Shown: in pieces, positions 49,422 to 58,967 of the stretch
How positions within the stretch are numbered: the first letter of the stretch is position 1
Layout: each line of letters opens with the position of its first letter
Assembly: GCF_003173575.1 (NCBI RefSeq)
Contig: NZ_QGNY01000001.1
Coordinates: forward strand, 248,001 to 312,000
Length of the DNA: 64,000 bases
Direction of reading: 5' to 3'
DNA from: Pedobacter paludis
GTDB lineage: Bacteria; Bacteroidota; Bacteroidia; Sphingobacteriales; Sphingobacteriaceae
Program-made: the position numbers and the translations under genes
The notes under the pieces: generated by a model
The model's input: the letters and a program-made list of their open reading frames with translations, nothing else
Told to the model about the DNA's origin: nothing
Databases searched by the model: none

Positions 49422-51118
49422 GATAGATAAGGTTTTACATCTTTTTTATTATATTTTTCCAAATACCTGCCCAAACCCAGATACTGCTGGTAATGCATTC
49501 TGTACATTTTCTGCTTTTTAATGTTGGGTTGATATTCTTTTTCAAAGCCAGTGCCCATAGCCACCATCGCAGCTTCTACATTCGGATAAATGCCTGCTAC
49601 AACGGCTGCAAACATGGCAGCGCCTAATGCACAGGTATGCTCAAAACGGTGAATACGGATTGGCATTTCCAAAACATCGGCCATCATTTGCATAATGTAA
49701 GGCGATTTTTTTGCTACGCCGCCAATCCCGATAATCCCCTTTACCTGAACACCTTGATCTTTGAATCGATCTACAATACTTTTTGCTCCAAAACAAGTTG
49801 CAGCTGCCAAGGCACGGAAGAATCTAGGTGCATCTGTACCCAAACCAAGTCCGGTGATGGCACCCTTAAGTTCTTGATTTGCATCTGGCGTTCTTCTTCC
49901 ATTTAACCAGTCAACCGCTAATTCTGCATAATCACCATCACCCAAAGCCTCGGCTTGTTTGCTCAGGTTTGCAATAATTTTCGATTCAAGTTCATCTTTT
50001 AAAGCAATAGCTGTAGCTTCGCTAATTAATTCAGATTCAGTTAATAAATGGCTTAATGGCCAGCTGATTAGGTTTTTAAACCAGGCATACACATCACCAA
50101 AGGCAGATTGTCCGGCTTCTAAACCAGCCATGCCCGGAATCACCGATCCATTAACCTGTCCGCAGATTCCGTTAACCAATTTACCTTCAAGTTCTTGGCT
50201 GGGTGCAACTAAAATATCGCATGTACTGGTGCCCATCACTTTACTTAAATAATAGGGCTCTATCTGACCGCCAACCGCACCCATATGTGCATCAAAAGCA
50301 CCAACACCAATAACAACCTCTGTTGTTAAACCCAGTTTTTCTGCCCATTCTGAACTTAATTTTCCAGCTTGAACATCAGAAGTGTAAGTATCGACAAATA
50401 GCTTTTCTCTAAAACCCGTAAGAATCGGATCTAAGCTGTTAAAAAATTCTTCAGGAGGTAAACCATTAAACTCTTCGGCCCACAAAGCTTTATGGCCTGC
50501 AGCGCAACGGCTTCGCTTCATTTGTTTAATATCGGTTTCTCCGCACAATAAAAACGGAATCCAATCGCAATGTTCTACCCAAGAACTGGCTTTATTTTTA
50601 ACAGATTGATCTACTCTTAAAATATGCAGAAGTTTAGCCCAAAACCATTCTGAAGAATAAATTCCACCAACGTATTTCAAATAATTGGTTTTGAATTTGG
50701 TGGCATGCTCATTTATTTCAGAAGCTTCCTTAACCGATGTATGATCTTTCCAAAGTACAAACATGGCATTTGGATTTTCCTCAAAACCTGCTGTTAAAGC
50801 CAGAGGTTTGCCGGTAGCATCTACCGCCACCGGACTAGAGCCTGTAGTGTCTACAGAAATTCCTTTAACAAGATGAGCTATCGAAGATCCACCAGCTTTT
50901 GCCAAACAATCTTTTATAGTGTGCTCTAAGCCTTCAATATAATCTAATGGATGTTGCCTGAACTGGTTTTGCGAAGGAATACAGTATAATCCTTTTTGCC
51001 ATCTGGGATAGAGAAAAACAGATGATGAAATTTCTTTACCATTGGCGGTATCTACTAAAACTGACCGAACAGAATCTGTCCCGTAATCTACGCCAATTAC
51101 ATAGTTTGCTGTGCTCAT
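49418..51118 (-). CDS. araB: L-ribulokinase (FGGY family)
   Basis: 566 residues, typical of AraB. It phosphorylates L-ribulose with ATP. The ATPase-fold start is YVIGVDYGTDSVRSVLVDTANG, the substrate region includes VDTTGSSPVAVD and GVGAFDAHMGAVGG, and the FGGY part has the conserved GIIGIGGVAKKSPYIMQMMADVL. It is the first gene of the operon; 289 nt separate it from the divergent histidine kinase gene. That spacer is AT-rich; I found no clear TAnnTTTG box for araB and no regulator gene of the AraC or GntR type nearby. Confidence 0.96.
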   Translation of the reverse strand: MSTANYVIGVDYGTDSVRSVLVDTANGKEISSSVFLYPRWQKGLYCIPSQNQFRQHPLDYIEGLEHTIKDCLAKAGGSSIAHLVKGISVDTTGSSPVAVDATGKPLALTAGFEENPNAMFVLWKDHTSVKEASEINEHATKFKTNYLKYVGGIYSSEWFWAKLLHILRVDQSVKNKASSWVEHCDWIPFLLCGETDIKQMKRSRCAAGHKALWAEEFNGLPPEEFFNSLDPILTGFREKLFVDTYTSDVQAGKLSSEWAEKLGLTTEVVIGVGAFDAHMGAVGGQIEPYYLSKVMGTSTCDILVAPSQELEGKLVNGICGQVNGSVIPGMAGLEAGQSAFGDVYAWFKNLISWPLSHLLTESELISEATAIALKDELESKIIANLSKQAEALGDGDYAELAVDWLNGRRTPDANQELKGAITGLGLGTDAPRFFRALAAATCFGAKSIVDRFKDQGVQVKGIIGIGGVAKKSPYIMQMMADVLEMPIRIHRFEHTCALGAAMFAAVVAGIYPNVEAAMVAMGTGFEKEYQPNIKKQKMYRMHYQQYLGLGRYLEKYNKKDVKPYLS

Positions 51119-51407
51119 AACAATAAATAAATGTCTAATTAACGTTTATTTTTTTGAAATCGGAAATTTTTATTTTAATTAAATCATTAGGTGCTTTTAT
51201 AGTTTGTTTAAGTAGCGTTTGTAACAGCTTTGATATTATTATATATGTATTTGTTATTGCTGACTTTATATTATATAATTGCCTATCATCGCCTATTTTA
51301 TTTATTGAATATTAAATTTATTATAAAGAGATAATTCTTTATAATTTCTGATAAGGATATTGAAATGTAGGGCGATCGAACTGATGTAGAAGTTTATTGG
51401 CGCCTAT

Positions 51408-53759
51408 TTGAAAAATTTATCCTTATCTCTATTCTTAATTTTCTGTTTATTATCGGCTAAGGCTCAATTCATTTTTGAGCCAAATCAATTGCCAGATGAA
51501 ATCTCTATTCTTAAATATTCTGCAATAGCAAATGTAGGTCTGCACGATTATTCCATTCAGCAGATAAAAGACAATGAAGTAAATTTAAGGTTTGTTCCGA
51601 TGAAGGGTAAGTTCGGAAACTTAGGCTTCACACATTATACGTATTGGTTAAAATTCCAATTAAAAAATAATTTAAAAGTACCGTTGCTCTATTATGCTCA
51701 AACAGCCGAGCCGATAACAGATAATGTAAATTTATATTTGGTTAATGCTACAGGGAATATAGAAACCCAGCAAAGTGGCGATAATTTAGAGTTTGCTAAA
51801 CGGAGTGTTGCTTTAAGGAAGACCATGTTTGCGATAGAACTTGCTCCAGGAGAAACTAAACAGGCCTTTATTGAAATTAAAAACGATGGCGAAAAAAATA
51901 CCCTTCCCCTGGTTTTAATTAGTCAGCAACGGTTGCTCGATATTACTTATCATGATCAGTTGATCATGGGAATTTTTTATGGAATATTAATTATTATCGC
52001 AATTACCTATTTCTTTTTTTACTTCGCCCTTAAAGAACTATCGTTTTTATATTACTCGGTTTATGTATTATTGGTAGGGCTTTGCCAATTCGCATTAGAT
52101 GGTTTTTACCATCAATATATAAATACCAGCAATTCATGGTTTAGTCTCCATGGTGTTATTATTTCTGCCATATTTAGCTGTTACTTTTTCGGAAAATACA
52201 GTGAAATGATTTTGGAAATAAAAGATAAAAATCCGGTTATCCATAAACTTTTTAGGCCACTTTATATTTTGTTGGGAATAGTTTTGCTGGGGATAGTGTT
52301 CGTGCCTTCATTTTTAAAGTATTCTTATCCGCTTATTAATTTGCTCACTCTAGTTGGAATACTTTTAATTTTTGTAACCATCGCAACCATGTTTGTTCGT
52401 AAGCAGAAGATAGATCGCTTTTATTCTTACGGCATATTTATTCTTTTCCTTTGTATCATACTGGCCATTTTAAGAAACTTCGGACTTATTCCAGAAAGCT
52501 TCTCAACAGATAATATAACCAAACCTGGAATTGGATTGGAGATTATTGCCTTATCGCTTTCTATGGCGAATCGCATCAGATTACTGAAGACCGAGCAGGA
52601 AGAATTGCAGGCGCTTGCGCTCCAAAAATCGGAAGAGATGAACGATGTCAAGTCTTATTTTTTATCGAACATGAGCCATGAGTTAAGAACGCCCTTAAAC
52701 GCGATTTTAGGTTTGGCAAGTATGATGGAAAATGAATCTAACGATCCAAAGATAAGAGCCAATTGTGAAGTTATTCGTTATGCATCTCATGGCCTGATTT
52801 CTTCGGTGAACGATATTTTAGATTTCTCCAAGATAGAAAAGGGCGAATTAGAGCTTGAGCATTCTGAATTTAAACCAACTGATGTTTTCGAAAAGTTAAA
52901 ATCGAGCTTGAGCAAACAAATTGAAGATAAGGGGTTGGCATTCGAATATTATAATTCAATTAGTCCAAATACAATAGTAATTGGCGATCCAATTAGATTA
53001 GAGCAGTTGATTTACAATATTTTAGGTAATGCAATTAAATTTACATCGAAAGGGATAATTAGTTTCGAAACCAAATCCAGGTATGAAAATGATATGCTCA
53101 GTTTAAGCATTTTAATTGCCGATACTGGTGTAGGAATTCCAAAGCAAAAATTAGATTCTGTATTCGAACTTTTCAGTCAGACTACTTTAGATAATAAACG
53201 AAAGTTTGGCGGTTTTGGGATTGGTTTAAGCATTGTAAAAGCATTGGTCGATCTTCATCATGGAAAAATTAAGTTAAAGAGTGTAGTGAGCGAAGGAACC
53301 ACTTGTGAGATTGTTTTGGATTATCCCATTGTACCAGATTTACCAGCTATCACTCCGTTACCAAACCATCAAAACAGTTTGGCTGGCAAGCACATTTTAA
53401 TTGTAGAAGATAATCCGATGAACCAAATGGTAATCGAAATGATGCTCAATGATTGGGAAAATACGACAGTTAGTGTTGCAAATGATGGTGCCGAATGTTT
53501 GGAAATGATGAAAAAAACTTCGGTAGATTTAGTACTTATGGATTTACAAATGCCTGTAATGGATGGTTATGAAGCAATTTCTGCCATTAGAACAGGAGCA
53601 ATTGGCGATGTTTATAACGAAGTTCCGATTATTGTTGTTACGGCAGACATTACCAAATCTACAAAGGATCGGATTTTTATGTTAGGCGCAAACGATTACA
53701 TGAATAAACCCGTAGATCAGGAAATGCTTTACAGTAAAATCAAGTCCATTTTTGGATAG
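51408..53759 (+). CDS. 7TMR-DISM hybrid sensor histidine kinase
   Basis: 783 residues from a TTG start at 51408. A stop lies seven codons upstream and no ATG is available before the signal peptide MKNLSLSLFLIFCLLSAKAQ. Domain order: periplasmic 7TMR-DISMED2 sensor (about 25-170), seven membrane helices (about 185-385), coiled linker, HisKA with His424 in SNMSHELRTPLN, HATPase with GDPIRLEQLIYNILGNAIKF and GFGIGLSIV, and a receiver with Asp712 in LMDLQMPVMDG. DISM sensors often detect carbohydrates or small ligands. It is divergent from araB and followed 76 nt later by a stand-alone receiver, so a phosphorelay to that protein is likely. Link to arabinose is by position only. Confidence 0.92.
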   Translation: MKNLSLSLFLIFCLLSAKAQFIFEPNQLPDEISILKYSAIANVGLHDYSIQQIKDNEVNLRFVPMKGKFGNLGFTHYTYWLKFQLKNNLKVPLLYYAQTAEPITDNVNLYLVNATGNIETQQSGDNLEFAKRSVALRKTMFAIELAPGETKQAFIEIKNDGEKNTLPLVLISQQRLLDITYHDQLIMGIFYGILIIIAITYFFFYFALKELSFLYYSVYVLLVGLCQFALDGFYHQYINTSNSWFSLHGVIISAIFSCYFFGKYSEMILEIKDKNPVIHKLFRPLYILLGIVLLGIVFVPSFLKYSYPLINLLTLVGILLIFVTIATMFVRKQKIDRFYSYGIFILFLCIILAILRNFGLIPESFSTDNITKPGIGLEIIALSLSMANRIRLLKTEQEELQALALQKSEEMNDVKSYFLSNMSHELRTPLNAILGLASMMENESNDPKIRANCEVIRYASHGLISSVNDILDFSKIEKGELELEHSEFKPTDVFEKLKSSLSKQIEDKGLAFEYYNSISPNTIVIGDPIRLEQLIYNILGNAIKFTSKGIISFETKSRYENDMLSLSILIADTGVGIPKQKLDSVFELFSQTTLDNKRKFGGFGIGLSIVKALVDLHHGKIKLKSVVSEGTTCEIVLDYPIVPDLPAITPLPNHQNSLAGKHILIVEDNPMNQMVIEMMLNDWENTTVSVANDGAECLEMMKKTSVDLVLMDLQMPVMDGYEAISAIRTGAIGDVYNEVPIIVVTADITKSTKDRIFMLGANDYMNKPVDQEMLYSKIKSIFG

Positions 53760-53835
53760 CACTAAGCCACAGCTGTTTGGAAATATAAAATCATTTCGGT
53801 AATATTGAATAATTGGCAAAGAAACCCAATATCCA

Positions 53836-54192
53836 ATGAAGAGAATTCTAGTTATTGATGATGACGCACAGGTTCATACATTAATACCCTTAATTTTTGA
53901 ACAATGTAATTACCACATAAAGAGTACATTGCATATCGGGAATTTAGAAGATCTGATCAATGAATATAAGCCAGACCTAATTATTTTAGACATCATGCTG
54001 GGCGATGTTGACGGAAGATACATCTGCACTTATCTAAAAAGCAAACCTTTATTCGAAGCCATTCCAATCATTTTAGTGTCGGGTATTATTACCGAAGTAG
54101 ATTTACAGGGATGTAAACCAGATGCTTTTATTACGAAACCTTTTAATATAGATGAGTTAATTCAACAGGTTGATGATCTGGTGTATGTTTAA
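53836..54192 (+). CDS. Stand-alone response-regulator receiver domain
   Basis: 118 residues, a single receiver domain with acidic pocket IDDDAQ (7-12), phosphoacceptor Asp52 in LIILDIMLGD, Ser/Thr in ILVSG and Lys in ITKPFN. There is no output domain, so it would act by protein contact or as a phosphorelay intermediate. It follows the hybrid kinase in the same direction and is probably its partner. Confidence 0.9.
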   Translation: MKRILVIDDDAQVHTLIPLIFEQCNYHIKSTLHIGNLEDLINEYKPDLIILDIMLGDVDGRYICTYLKSKPLFEAIPIILVSGIITEVDLQGCKPDAFITKPFNIDELIQQVDDLVYV

Positions 54193-54328
54193 TCTTTAAG
54201 CCACATTAACATCTAAATTTTTTAAATCCAAATTCTTTAAAGTAATACCAGCCAATTTAATAACTTTTACACTGAAGGCATTTATGGTAACGATTGTGAT
54301 ATTTTCTTTTCTGATTTAGCGTAATTTA

Positions 54329-54336
54329 TATATTTG
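54329..54336 (+). promoter_or_regulatory. Candidate -7 box for the GH92 gene
   Basis: TATATTTG matches TAnnTTTG exactly and lies 29 nt before the chosen ATG, which leaves a short leader. The T-rich stretch TTTTCTTTTCTGATTT lies at the -33 distance, but no exact TTTG box is present there. Confidence 0.45.
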
Positions 54337-54365
54337 TGTACACACTAAATCGATTTACAAGAATC

Positions 54366-56519
54366 ATGAGAAACCTAACCAAACTCATTTTTAATTTTGT
54401 ATGGATTATACTTCTTTCTAGCACTGTAGGTAAAAGTCAAACAAAAACCAACCTCACTAAATATGTTAACACTTTTGTAGGCACAGCGCCCTTAACAGAT
54501 CCTAAAATTTTAGGCTATGAACTTCCAAATGGCTGGAGATCGTGGGCAGGATTAACCTTTCCAGGCAGTTCCTTGCCAAATGCAATGGTACAACTAAGTC
54601 CAATCACAGAATTTGGTTCAGGTGCTGGCTACGAATATGAAGACGATACTATTTACGGTTTTGCGCATACCAATAAGGGGCATTGGAACCTTTGCAACAT
54701 TCCAATTTTACCCCTTTCAAACCCGAAAGAAAAATTCGGCTCTAAATTTTCCCATAAAAATGAAAGCTCGTCACCGGGATTTTATCAGGTTTATTTAGAT
54801 GATTACAATGTAAACGTAAGCCTAACTTCTACCTTAAGATGTGGCTACCACAAATATGAATTCAAGAACAATACCGATAAGCAGATCCTGTTAGATCTAG
54901 GCAAAGCCAACAGCAGAGTTTCAACCTGGAATATTGAGCAGGTAGGTAACTCGGCAGTTCAAGGCTTCCAGGGAGGTGAAAATATTTATTTCTATGCAAC
55001 AGTAAATGGAAGCATCGAAAAGCTAGATCAGGTTGAACAAGGAAAACGCACCGGCTATGCCATTATACACCTGGCCAATGGAACTACAGGTCCAGTAGAA
55101 CTGAAAATTGGCTTATCCTTTGTAAGCGTAGAAAATGCAAAGGAAAATTTAGAAAAGGAAATTGGCAATAAAACCTTTGCTGAGATTAGAAACGAAGCCA
55201 CTACAAAATGGGAAAACCTGCTTTCAGCCATTCAAGTAAAAGGTGGTACCGAGAAACAAAAAGTGATGCTGTATTCTTGCCTTTATCGATCATTTCTATG
55301 GCCGGCCTTACGCAGTGATGTAAATGGCGAATTTAAGGATGCTAAACATAATGTAGTTAAAGCCGATTTTAATTATTATACAGAACCATCTTTATGGGAT
55401 ACCTACCGCAACAAAGATGTGCTTTTAGGCTTAGTTACGCCAAAGGTTACATTAGATGTGATCAAATCGATGAAAGATGTTGGCGAAAAAACAGGTTTTA
55501 TTCCAACCTTTTTCCATGGAGATCATGGTGCTTCGTCCATCGCTGGCGCATATTTAAGAGGGATTGATAATTTTGATATTAAAGCAACCTATGAAATTCT
55601 GCTTCGCAATGCAAATGTATCCGGTGGAGCCCGTCCGTTTATCTCAGAATACATTGCCAAAGGTTATATTTCTGATCCTGATGTACAAAATCCTCATGTA
55701 GAAACCAAGGCCAAAGCAGGGGTATCCAAAACGCTGGAATATGCTTATGATGACTATTCTATTGCACAGATTGCCAAAAAATTGGGCGATACGGCAAATT
55801 ATAGGATCTTAATGGCCAGATCGAAAAACTATAAAAACATGTTCGATCCATCTACACGGTTTATGCGTGGCCGATTGGAAAACGGCGATTGGATAAAACC
55901 TTTCAATCCACAATATCCCTATTACGAATACATGTACCGCGAAGCCAATGCATGGCAGGTATCTTTCTATGCACCGCATGATATGAAGGGATTGATTGAA
56001 TTATATGGCGGAGCAAAGGGTTTCGAATCGAAATTGGATTCTTTATTTACTGTTCCGTGGAATCCAAAATATATTGCCAGAAATGTAGAAACCATGATTG
56101 GTCAATACTGTCAGGGCAATCAGCCAGATCATGAAGCGCCTTTCGCCTACACCTTTATTGGTAAGCCAGAAAAATCGCAAAAAATATTAGATTATATTTT
56201 AAACAATTTATACGGAATTGGTAAAGAAGGCTTGGCTTTATCCGGAATGGATGATGCTGGCGAAATGTCTTCCTGGTATGTATTCAGTGCATTAGGTTTG
56301 TATCCATTTTCGGCAACCGACCCTGAGTATTTAGTTACGGCGCCACTTTTTGATGAAGTGAAATGGAGAACAAGTTCAGGTAAACTGATAACCATTGCAA
56401 AACCTGGTAAGGGTAGAGGAATTACCGCAATAAAAGTAGATGGAAAAATAAATTCAGGTTATTTCGTACCTAACGATCTGTTTATTAACGGTGGGAAAAT
56501 AGAGATTTTAACAAAATAA
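54366..56519 (+). CDS. GH92 alpha-mannosidase, secreted
   Basis: 717 residues from the ATG at 54366; a GTG at 54336 is in frame but lies in the promoter box. The signal peptide ends about residue 25 (VGKSQ). GH92 motifs: YVNTFVGTA, FPGSSLPNAMVQLSP, GYEYEDDTIYGFAHTNKGH, LWDTYRNKDVLLGL, GNQPDHEAPFAYTF and SGMDDAGEMSSWYVFSALGLYPF. Asp residues in the last motif are the expected base region of these Ca2+-dependent inverting exo-alpha-mannosidases. It releases mannose from glycoproteins or mannans. It is monocistronic, with its own promoter-like box and a terminator, so it may be independent of the 1-47 kb locus. Confidence 0.93.
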   Translation: MRNLTKLIFNFVWIILLSSTVGKSQTKTNLTKYVNTFVGTAPLTDPKILGYELPNGWRSWAGLTFPGSSLPNAMVQLSPITEFGSGAGYEYEDDTIYGFAHTNKGHWNLCNIPILPLSNPKEKFGSKFSHKNESSSPGFYQVYLDDYNVNVSLTSTLRCGYHKYEFKNNTDKQILLDLGKANSRVSTWNIEQVGNSAVQGFQGGENIYFYATVNGSIEKLDQVEQGKRTGYAIIHLANGTTGPVELKIGLSFVSVENAKENLEKEIGNKTFAEIRNEATTKWENLLSAIQVKGGTEKQKVMLYSCLYRSFLWPALRSDVNGEFKDAKHNVVKADFNYYTEPSLWDTYRNKDVLLGLVTPKVTLDVIKSMKDVGEKTGFIPTFFHGDHGASSIAGAYLRGIDNFDIKATYEILLRNANVSGGARPFISEYIAKGYISDPDVQNPHVETKAKAGVSKTLEYAYDDYSIAQIAKKLGDTANYRILMARSKNYKNMFDPSTRFMRGRLENGDWIKPFNPQYPYYEYMYREANAWQVSFYAPHDMKGLIELYGGAKGFESKLDSLFTVPWNPKYIARNVETMIGQYCQGNQPDHEAPFAYTFIGKPEKSQKILDYILNNLYGIGKEGLALSGMDDAGEMSSWYVFSALGLYPFSATDPEYLVTAPLFDEVKWRTSSGKLITIAKPGKGRGITAIKVDGKINSGYFVPNDLFINGGKIEILTK

Positions 56520-56534
56520 TTCAATAATTAATAT

Positions 56535-56566
56535 AAAAACCTTCAAGCAATGCTTTGAGGTTTTTT
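56535..56566 (+). terminator. Hairpin terminator after the GH92 gene
   Basis: AAAACCTTCAAGCAATGCTT TGAGGTTTTTT forms an imperfect stem followed by a T run, 16 nt after the stop codon. Confidence 0.7.
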
Positions 56567-56641
56567 GGCTCAACATTTCAAAGTCTAGTTGATCCTGTTT
56601 AGTATTCGTTATGCTATCTTCGTATAAATTAAGGTTTAATC

Positions 56642-56845
56642 ATGAGTAATAACGAAAATATTATTTTAAAGGATGGCGATAGCTGTGAAGTAATTGGTGG
56701 TACGCACAAAGGAAAAGCTGGCTTAGTTAGGGACATTAACATCAGCAAAACTGGGCATATTTCCATCACCGTAGCACAAGCAAACGGGCATCGTTTTAAA
56801 ACGCTGGGCAAAAATGTTGTAGTGGTTAATAACGTCAAAAAGTAA
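56642..56845 (+). CDS. Small KOW-domain protein
   Basis: 67 residues. Almost the whole chain is one KOW motif (DGDSCEVIGGTHKGKAGLVRDI), as in ribosomal protein L24 and NusG, ending in a basic FKTLGKNVVVVNNVKK tail. It probably binds RNA or the ribosome, but such free-standing KOW proteins have no well-known role. It is in its own short transcription unit between the GH92 and alcohol dehydrogenase genes. A near-consensus TATCTTCG lies about 25 nt upstream. Length and the conserved Gly pattern support a real gene. Confidence 0.75.
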   Translation: MSNNENIILKDGDSCEVIGGTHKGKAGLVRDINISKTGHISITVAQANGHRFKTLGKNVVVVNNVKK

Positions 56846-56921
56846 GCTTCAAAAATGTAAAATGTTTGAATTTTGTAAGCAATCCTTTGATTTGCGTAAT
56901 AATTCACTAACAATTACCCAT

Positions 56922-56929
56922 TATATTTG
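56922..56929 (+). promoter_or_regulatory. Candidate -7 box for the alcohol dehydrogenase gene
   Basis: TATATTTG fits TAnnTTTG, 30 nt before the ATG at 56960. TTTG occurs at 56891, but the gap is about 27 nt, longer than usual. Confidence 0.4.
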
Positions 56930-56959
56930 TTCTGGTATAATTAACTAAAATTTATAAAA

Positions 56960-58003
56960 ATGATTGCAACAAAAGGATATGCGGCGCAAGACCCAGGAAC
57001 AGATTTAGCACCCTGGAATTTTGAACGCCGTGAGGTTGGACCGCATGATGTTCAATTCGAAATCTTATTCTGTGGCGTTTGCCATTCAGATTTACACCAA
57101 ATAAAAAACGATTGGTTTCCAGGCATTTTCCCAATGGTTCCAGGCCATGAAATTGTTGGTCGTGTTATAAAAGTGGGCGATCATGTTAAAAAATTTAAAG
57201 TAGGCGATTTAGCAGGTACAGGCTGCATGGTAGATTCTTGCCAGGTTTGCGAAAACTGTAAGCAAGATTTAGAACAGTATTGTTTAGAGGGTAATACGCA
57301 AACTTACAATGGTTTAGAAAGAGACGGAAAAACGCCAACTTATGGTGGTTACTCAGATTCTATAGTTGTAAGGGAAGAGTTTGTACTTCACGTTTCTGAT
57401 AAATTAAATCTAGCAGCTGTAGCGCCACTATTATGTGCCGGAATTACAACCTACTCTCCATTAAGACATTGGAAAGTTGGAAAAGGACATAAACTTGCCG
57501 TTTTAGGACTTGGTGGTTTAGGCCACATGGCGGTTAAATTTGGTGTAGCTTTTGGTGCTGAAGTAACCGTATTAAGTACTTCACCAAAAAAAGAAGAAGA
57601 TGCCAAAAAACTAGGTGCTCATCATTTTGTTGTGACTACTGATCCTGCACAAATTAAAGCAGCAAGAGGTACCTTTGATTTTATCTTGGATACGGTTTCT
57701 GCTGAACATGATTTTAACATGTACTTATCTTTATTAAGAACCAACGGAACACACATCTGTGTAGGCGTTCCACCTAAACCAGCAGAAATTGCTGCTTTCA
57801 GTTTATTGGGAGGTAGAAAAAGCCTTGCCGGTTCGGGTATTGGTGGTATTGCCGAAACTCAGGAAATGCTTGATTTCTGTGCTGAGAACAATATTGTTTC
57901 AGATATTGAAATGATCGATATAAAAGACATTCACAATGCTTACGAACGCATGGAAAAAGGTGATGTACGTTACCGATTTGTTATTGATATGGCAACTTTG
58001 TAA
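56960..58003 (+). CDS. YahK/CAD-type NADP-dependent zinc alcohol dehydrogenase
   Basis: 347 residues. Catalytic zinc site: Cys in CGVCHSDLH and GHEIVGRV; structural zinc loop CQVCENCKQDLEQYC. The Rossmann motif is LGLGGLGHMAVKFG (about 178-191), followed by the STSPKKEEDAKKLGAHHFV pattern typical of cinnamyl-alcohol-dehydrogenase-type aldehyde reductases. It probably reduces a broad range of aldehydes with NADPH, a general detoxification role. It has its own promoter-like box and a strong terminator, so it looks like a single-gene unit unrelated to the glycan locus. Confidence 0.93.
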   Translation: MIATKGYAAQDPGTDLAPWNFERREVGPHDVQFEILFCGVCHSDLHQIKNDWFPGIFPMVPGHEIVGRVIKVGDHVKKFKVGDLAGTGCMVDSCQVCENCKQDLEQYCLEGNTQTYNGLERDGKTPTYGGYSDSIVVREEFVLHVSDKLNLAAVAPLLCAGITTYSPLRHWKVGKGHKLAVLGLGGLGHMAVKFGVAFGAEVTVLSTSPKKEEDAKKLGAHHFVVTTDPAQIKAARGTFDFILDTVSAEHDFNMYLSLLRTNGTHICVGVPPKPAEIAAFSLLGGRKSLAGSGIGGIAETQEMLDFCAENNIVSDIEMIDIKDIHNAYERMEKGDVRYRFVIDMATL

Positions 58004-58022
58004 AAAGACCATCTAGGTGTAG

Positions 58023-58058
58023 AAAAAGCCAGTAAATTAATTTTTTACTGGCTTTTTT
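58023..58058 (+). terminator. Strong hairpin terminator after the alcohol dehydrogenase gene
   Basis: AAAAAGCCAGTAAA and TTTACTGGCTTTTTT are perfect inverted arms around an ATT-rich loop, with A and T runs on both sides; it could serve either strand. Confidence 0.9.
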
Positions 58059-58189
58059 GGTTTGTATTATTTAATAAATAATTTGTTGTGTATTGAATAA
58101 AGATTCGGCCTAGGCCGGAAATACGGCATCTAATCTTAATAAAAAAAGTTTGTCCACAAAGGCAAGCCTTTAAAAATTAAATATGTGTG

Positions 58190-58801
58190 TTACGGTGTAA
58201 ATTCTATTTTTTGTACTAAGTAGGCCTTTCCGAATTTCTGTGGATCATGAATAACCGTTGCTTTTATGGCCTTCCATTTAGGGCGTTGTCCGGTTTGCCA
58301 ATTCGCACGTATTTCCTGGACATTTTTCCATATTTCCTCTAACTGGCTGCCAACCGTAGCATTTGCCAAAGTAAACTGAATTTTATCTGAAAAGTAATAA
58401 TCGGTACCCTGTTTATTCAACCTAATTATTGGTCCACCAGGAATATAAGAAACAATAAGCTGAATATCAAAGGATTCAGTTCCTTTATATTGCTCTTTGC
58501 TAATAACATTCAAAAACTCGTAATAGTAAGAAGAGCCATCGGCTGGTGGATTCGCATCATAGTGAAAAACAGCCCTGATGCGATAAGTATATCCTGGTTC
58601 TCTTTGTTCGAAACCAGCTAAAGATGCACCTGCTTGTTCATTTTCTGGCAACTTTAATAAAATGTCCTTATCTGATCCTAAACGATGATCTATTAATAAT
58701 TCAACTTGTTGGCCATCTTTTAGGTTAAGCGGACCATATGTGGCTTCTTTTTTACAAGAGATGAGGCAAATGGCTAATAAAAGTACAATGAGGTTTTTCA
58801 T
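58190..58801 (-). CDS. DUF4377-like lipoprotein
   Basis: 203 residues; a lipoprotein signal peptide with lipobox LISC (Cys16). The middle reads AGFEQREPGYTYRIRAVF and NPPADGSSYYYEFLNVISKEQ, the conserved pattern of DUF4377 domains (GFxYEPGYxY, NPPADGSS). Domains of this type occur in envelope lipoproteins of unknown function, often with META domains. It is divergent from the S41 protease lipoprotein gene with a 166-nt shared spacer. A cell-envelope role is inferred; nothing links it to glycan use. Confidence 0.75.
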   Translation of the reverse strand: MKNLIVLLLAICLISCKKEATYGPLNLKDGQQVELLIDHRLGSDKDILLKLPENEQAGASLAGFEQREPGYTYRIRAVFHYDANPPADGSSYYYEFLNVISKEQYKGTESFDIQLIVSYIPGGPIIRLNKQGTDYYFSDKIQFTLANATVGSQLEEIWKNVQEIRANWQTGQRPKWKAIKATVIHDPQKFGKAYLVQKIEFTP

Positions 58802-58967
58802 AAAAACGATTAGTGGGTTTTGTTTATGATAAAACGTAGCGATGGAATTAAACGCTACAGGACATAAATCTTTGTAGTTTGTTTTTTATGATTATTGATG
58901 TCTTAACTTTTATTCCATTACTAAAATTAACATAGTTTTTGTAGTTTCACGCAAAATAATCGCTCCA

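Noticed and set aside
51119..51407. Clear TAnnTTTG promoter for araB or the kinase
   Set aside because: No exact match on either strand in the spacer; only TGTATTTG-type near misses were seen.
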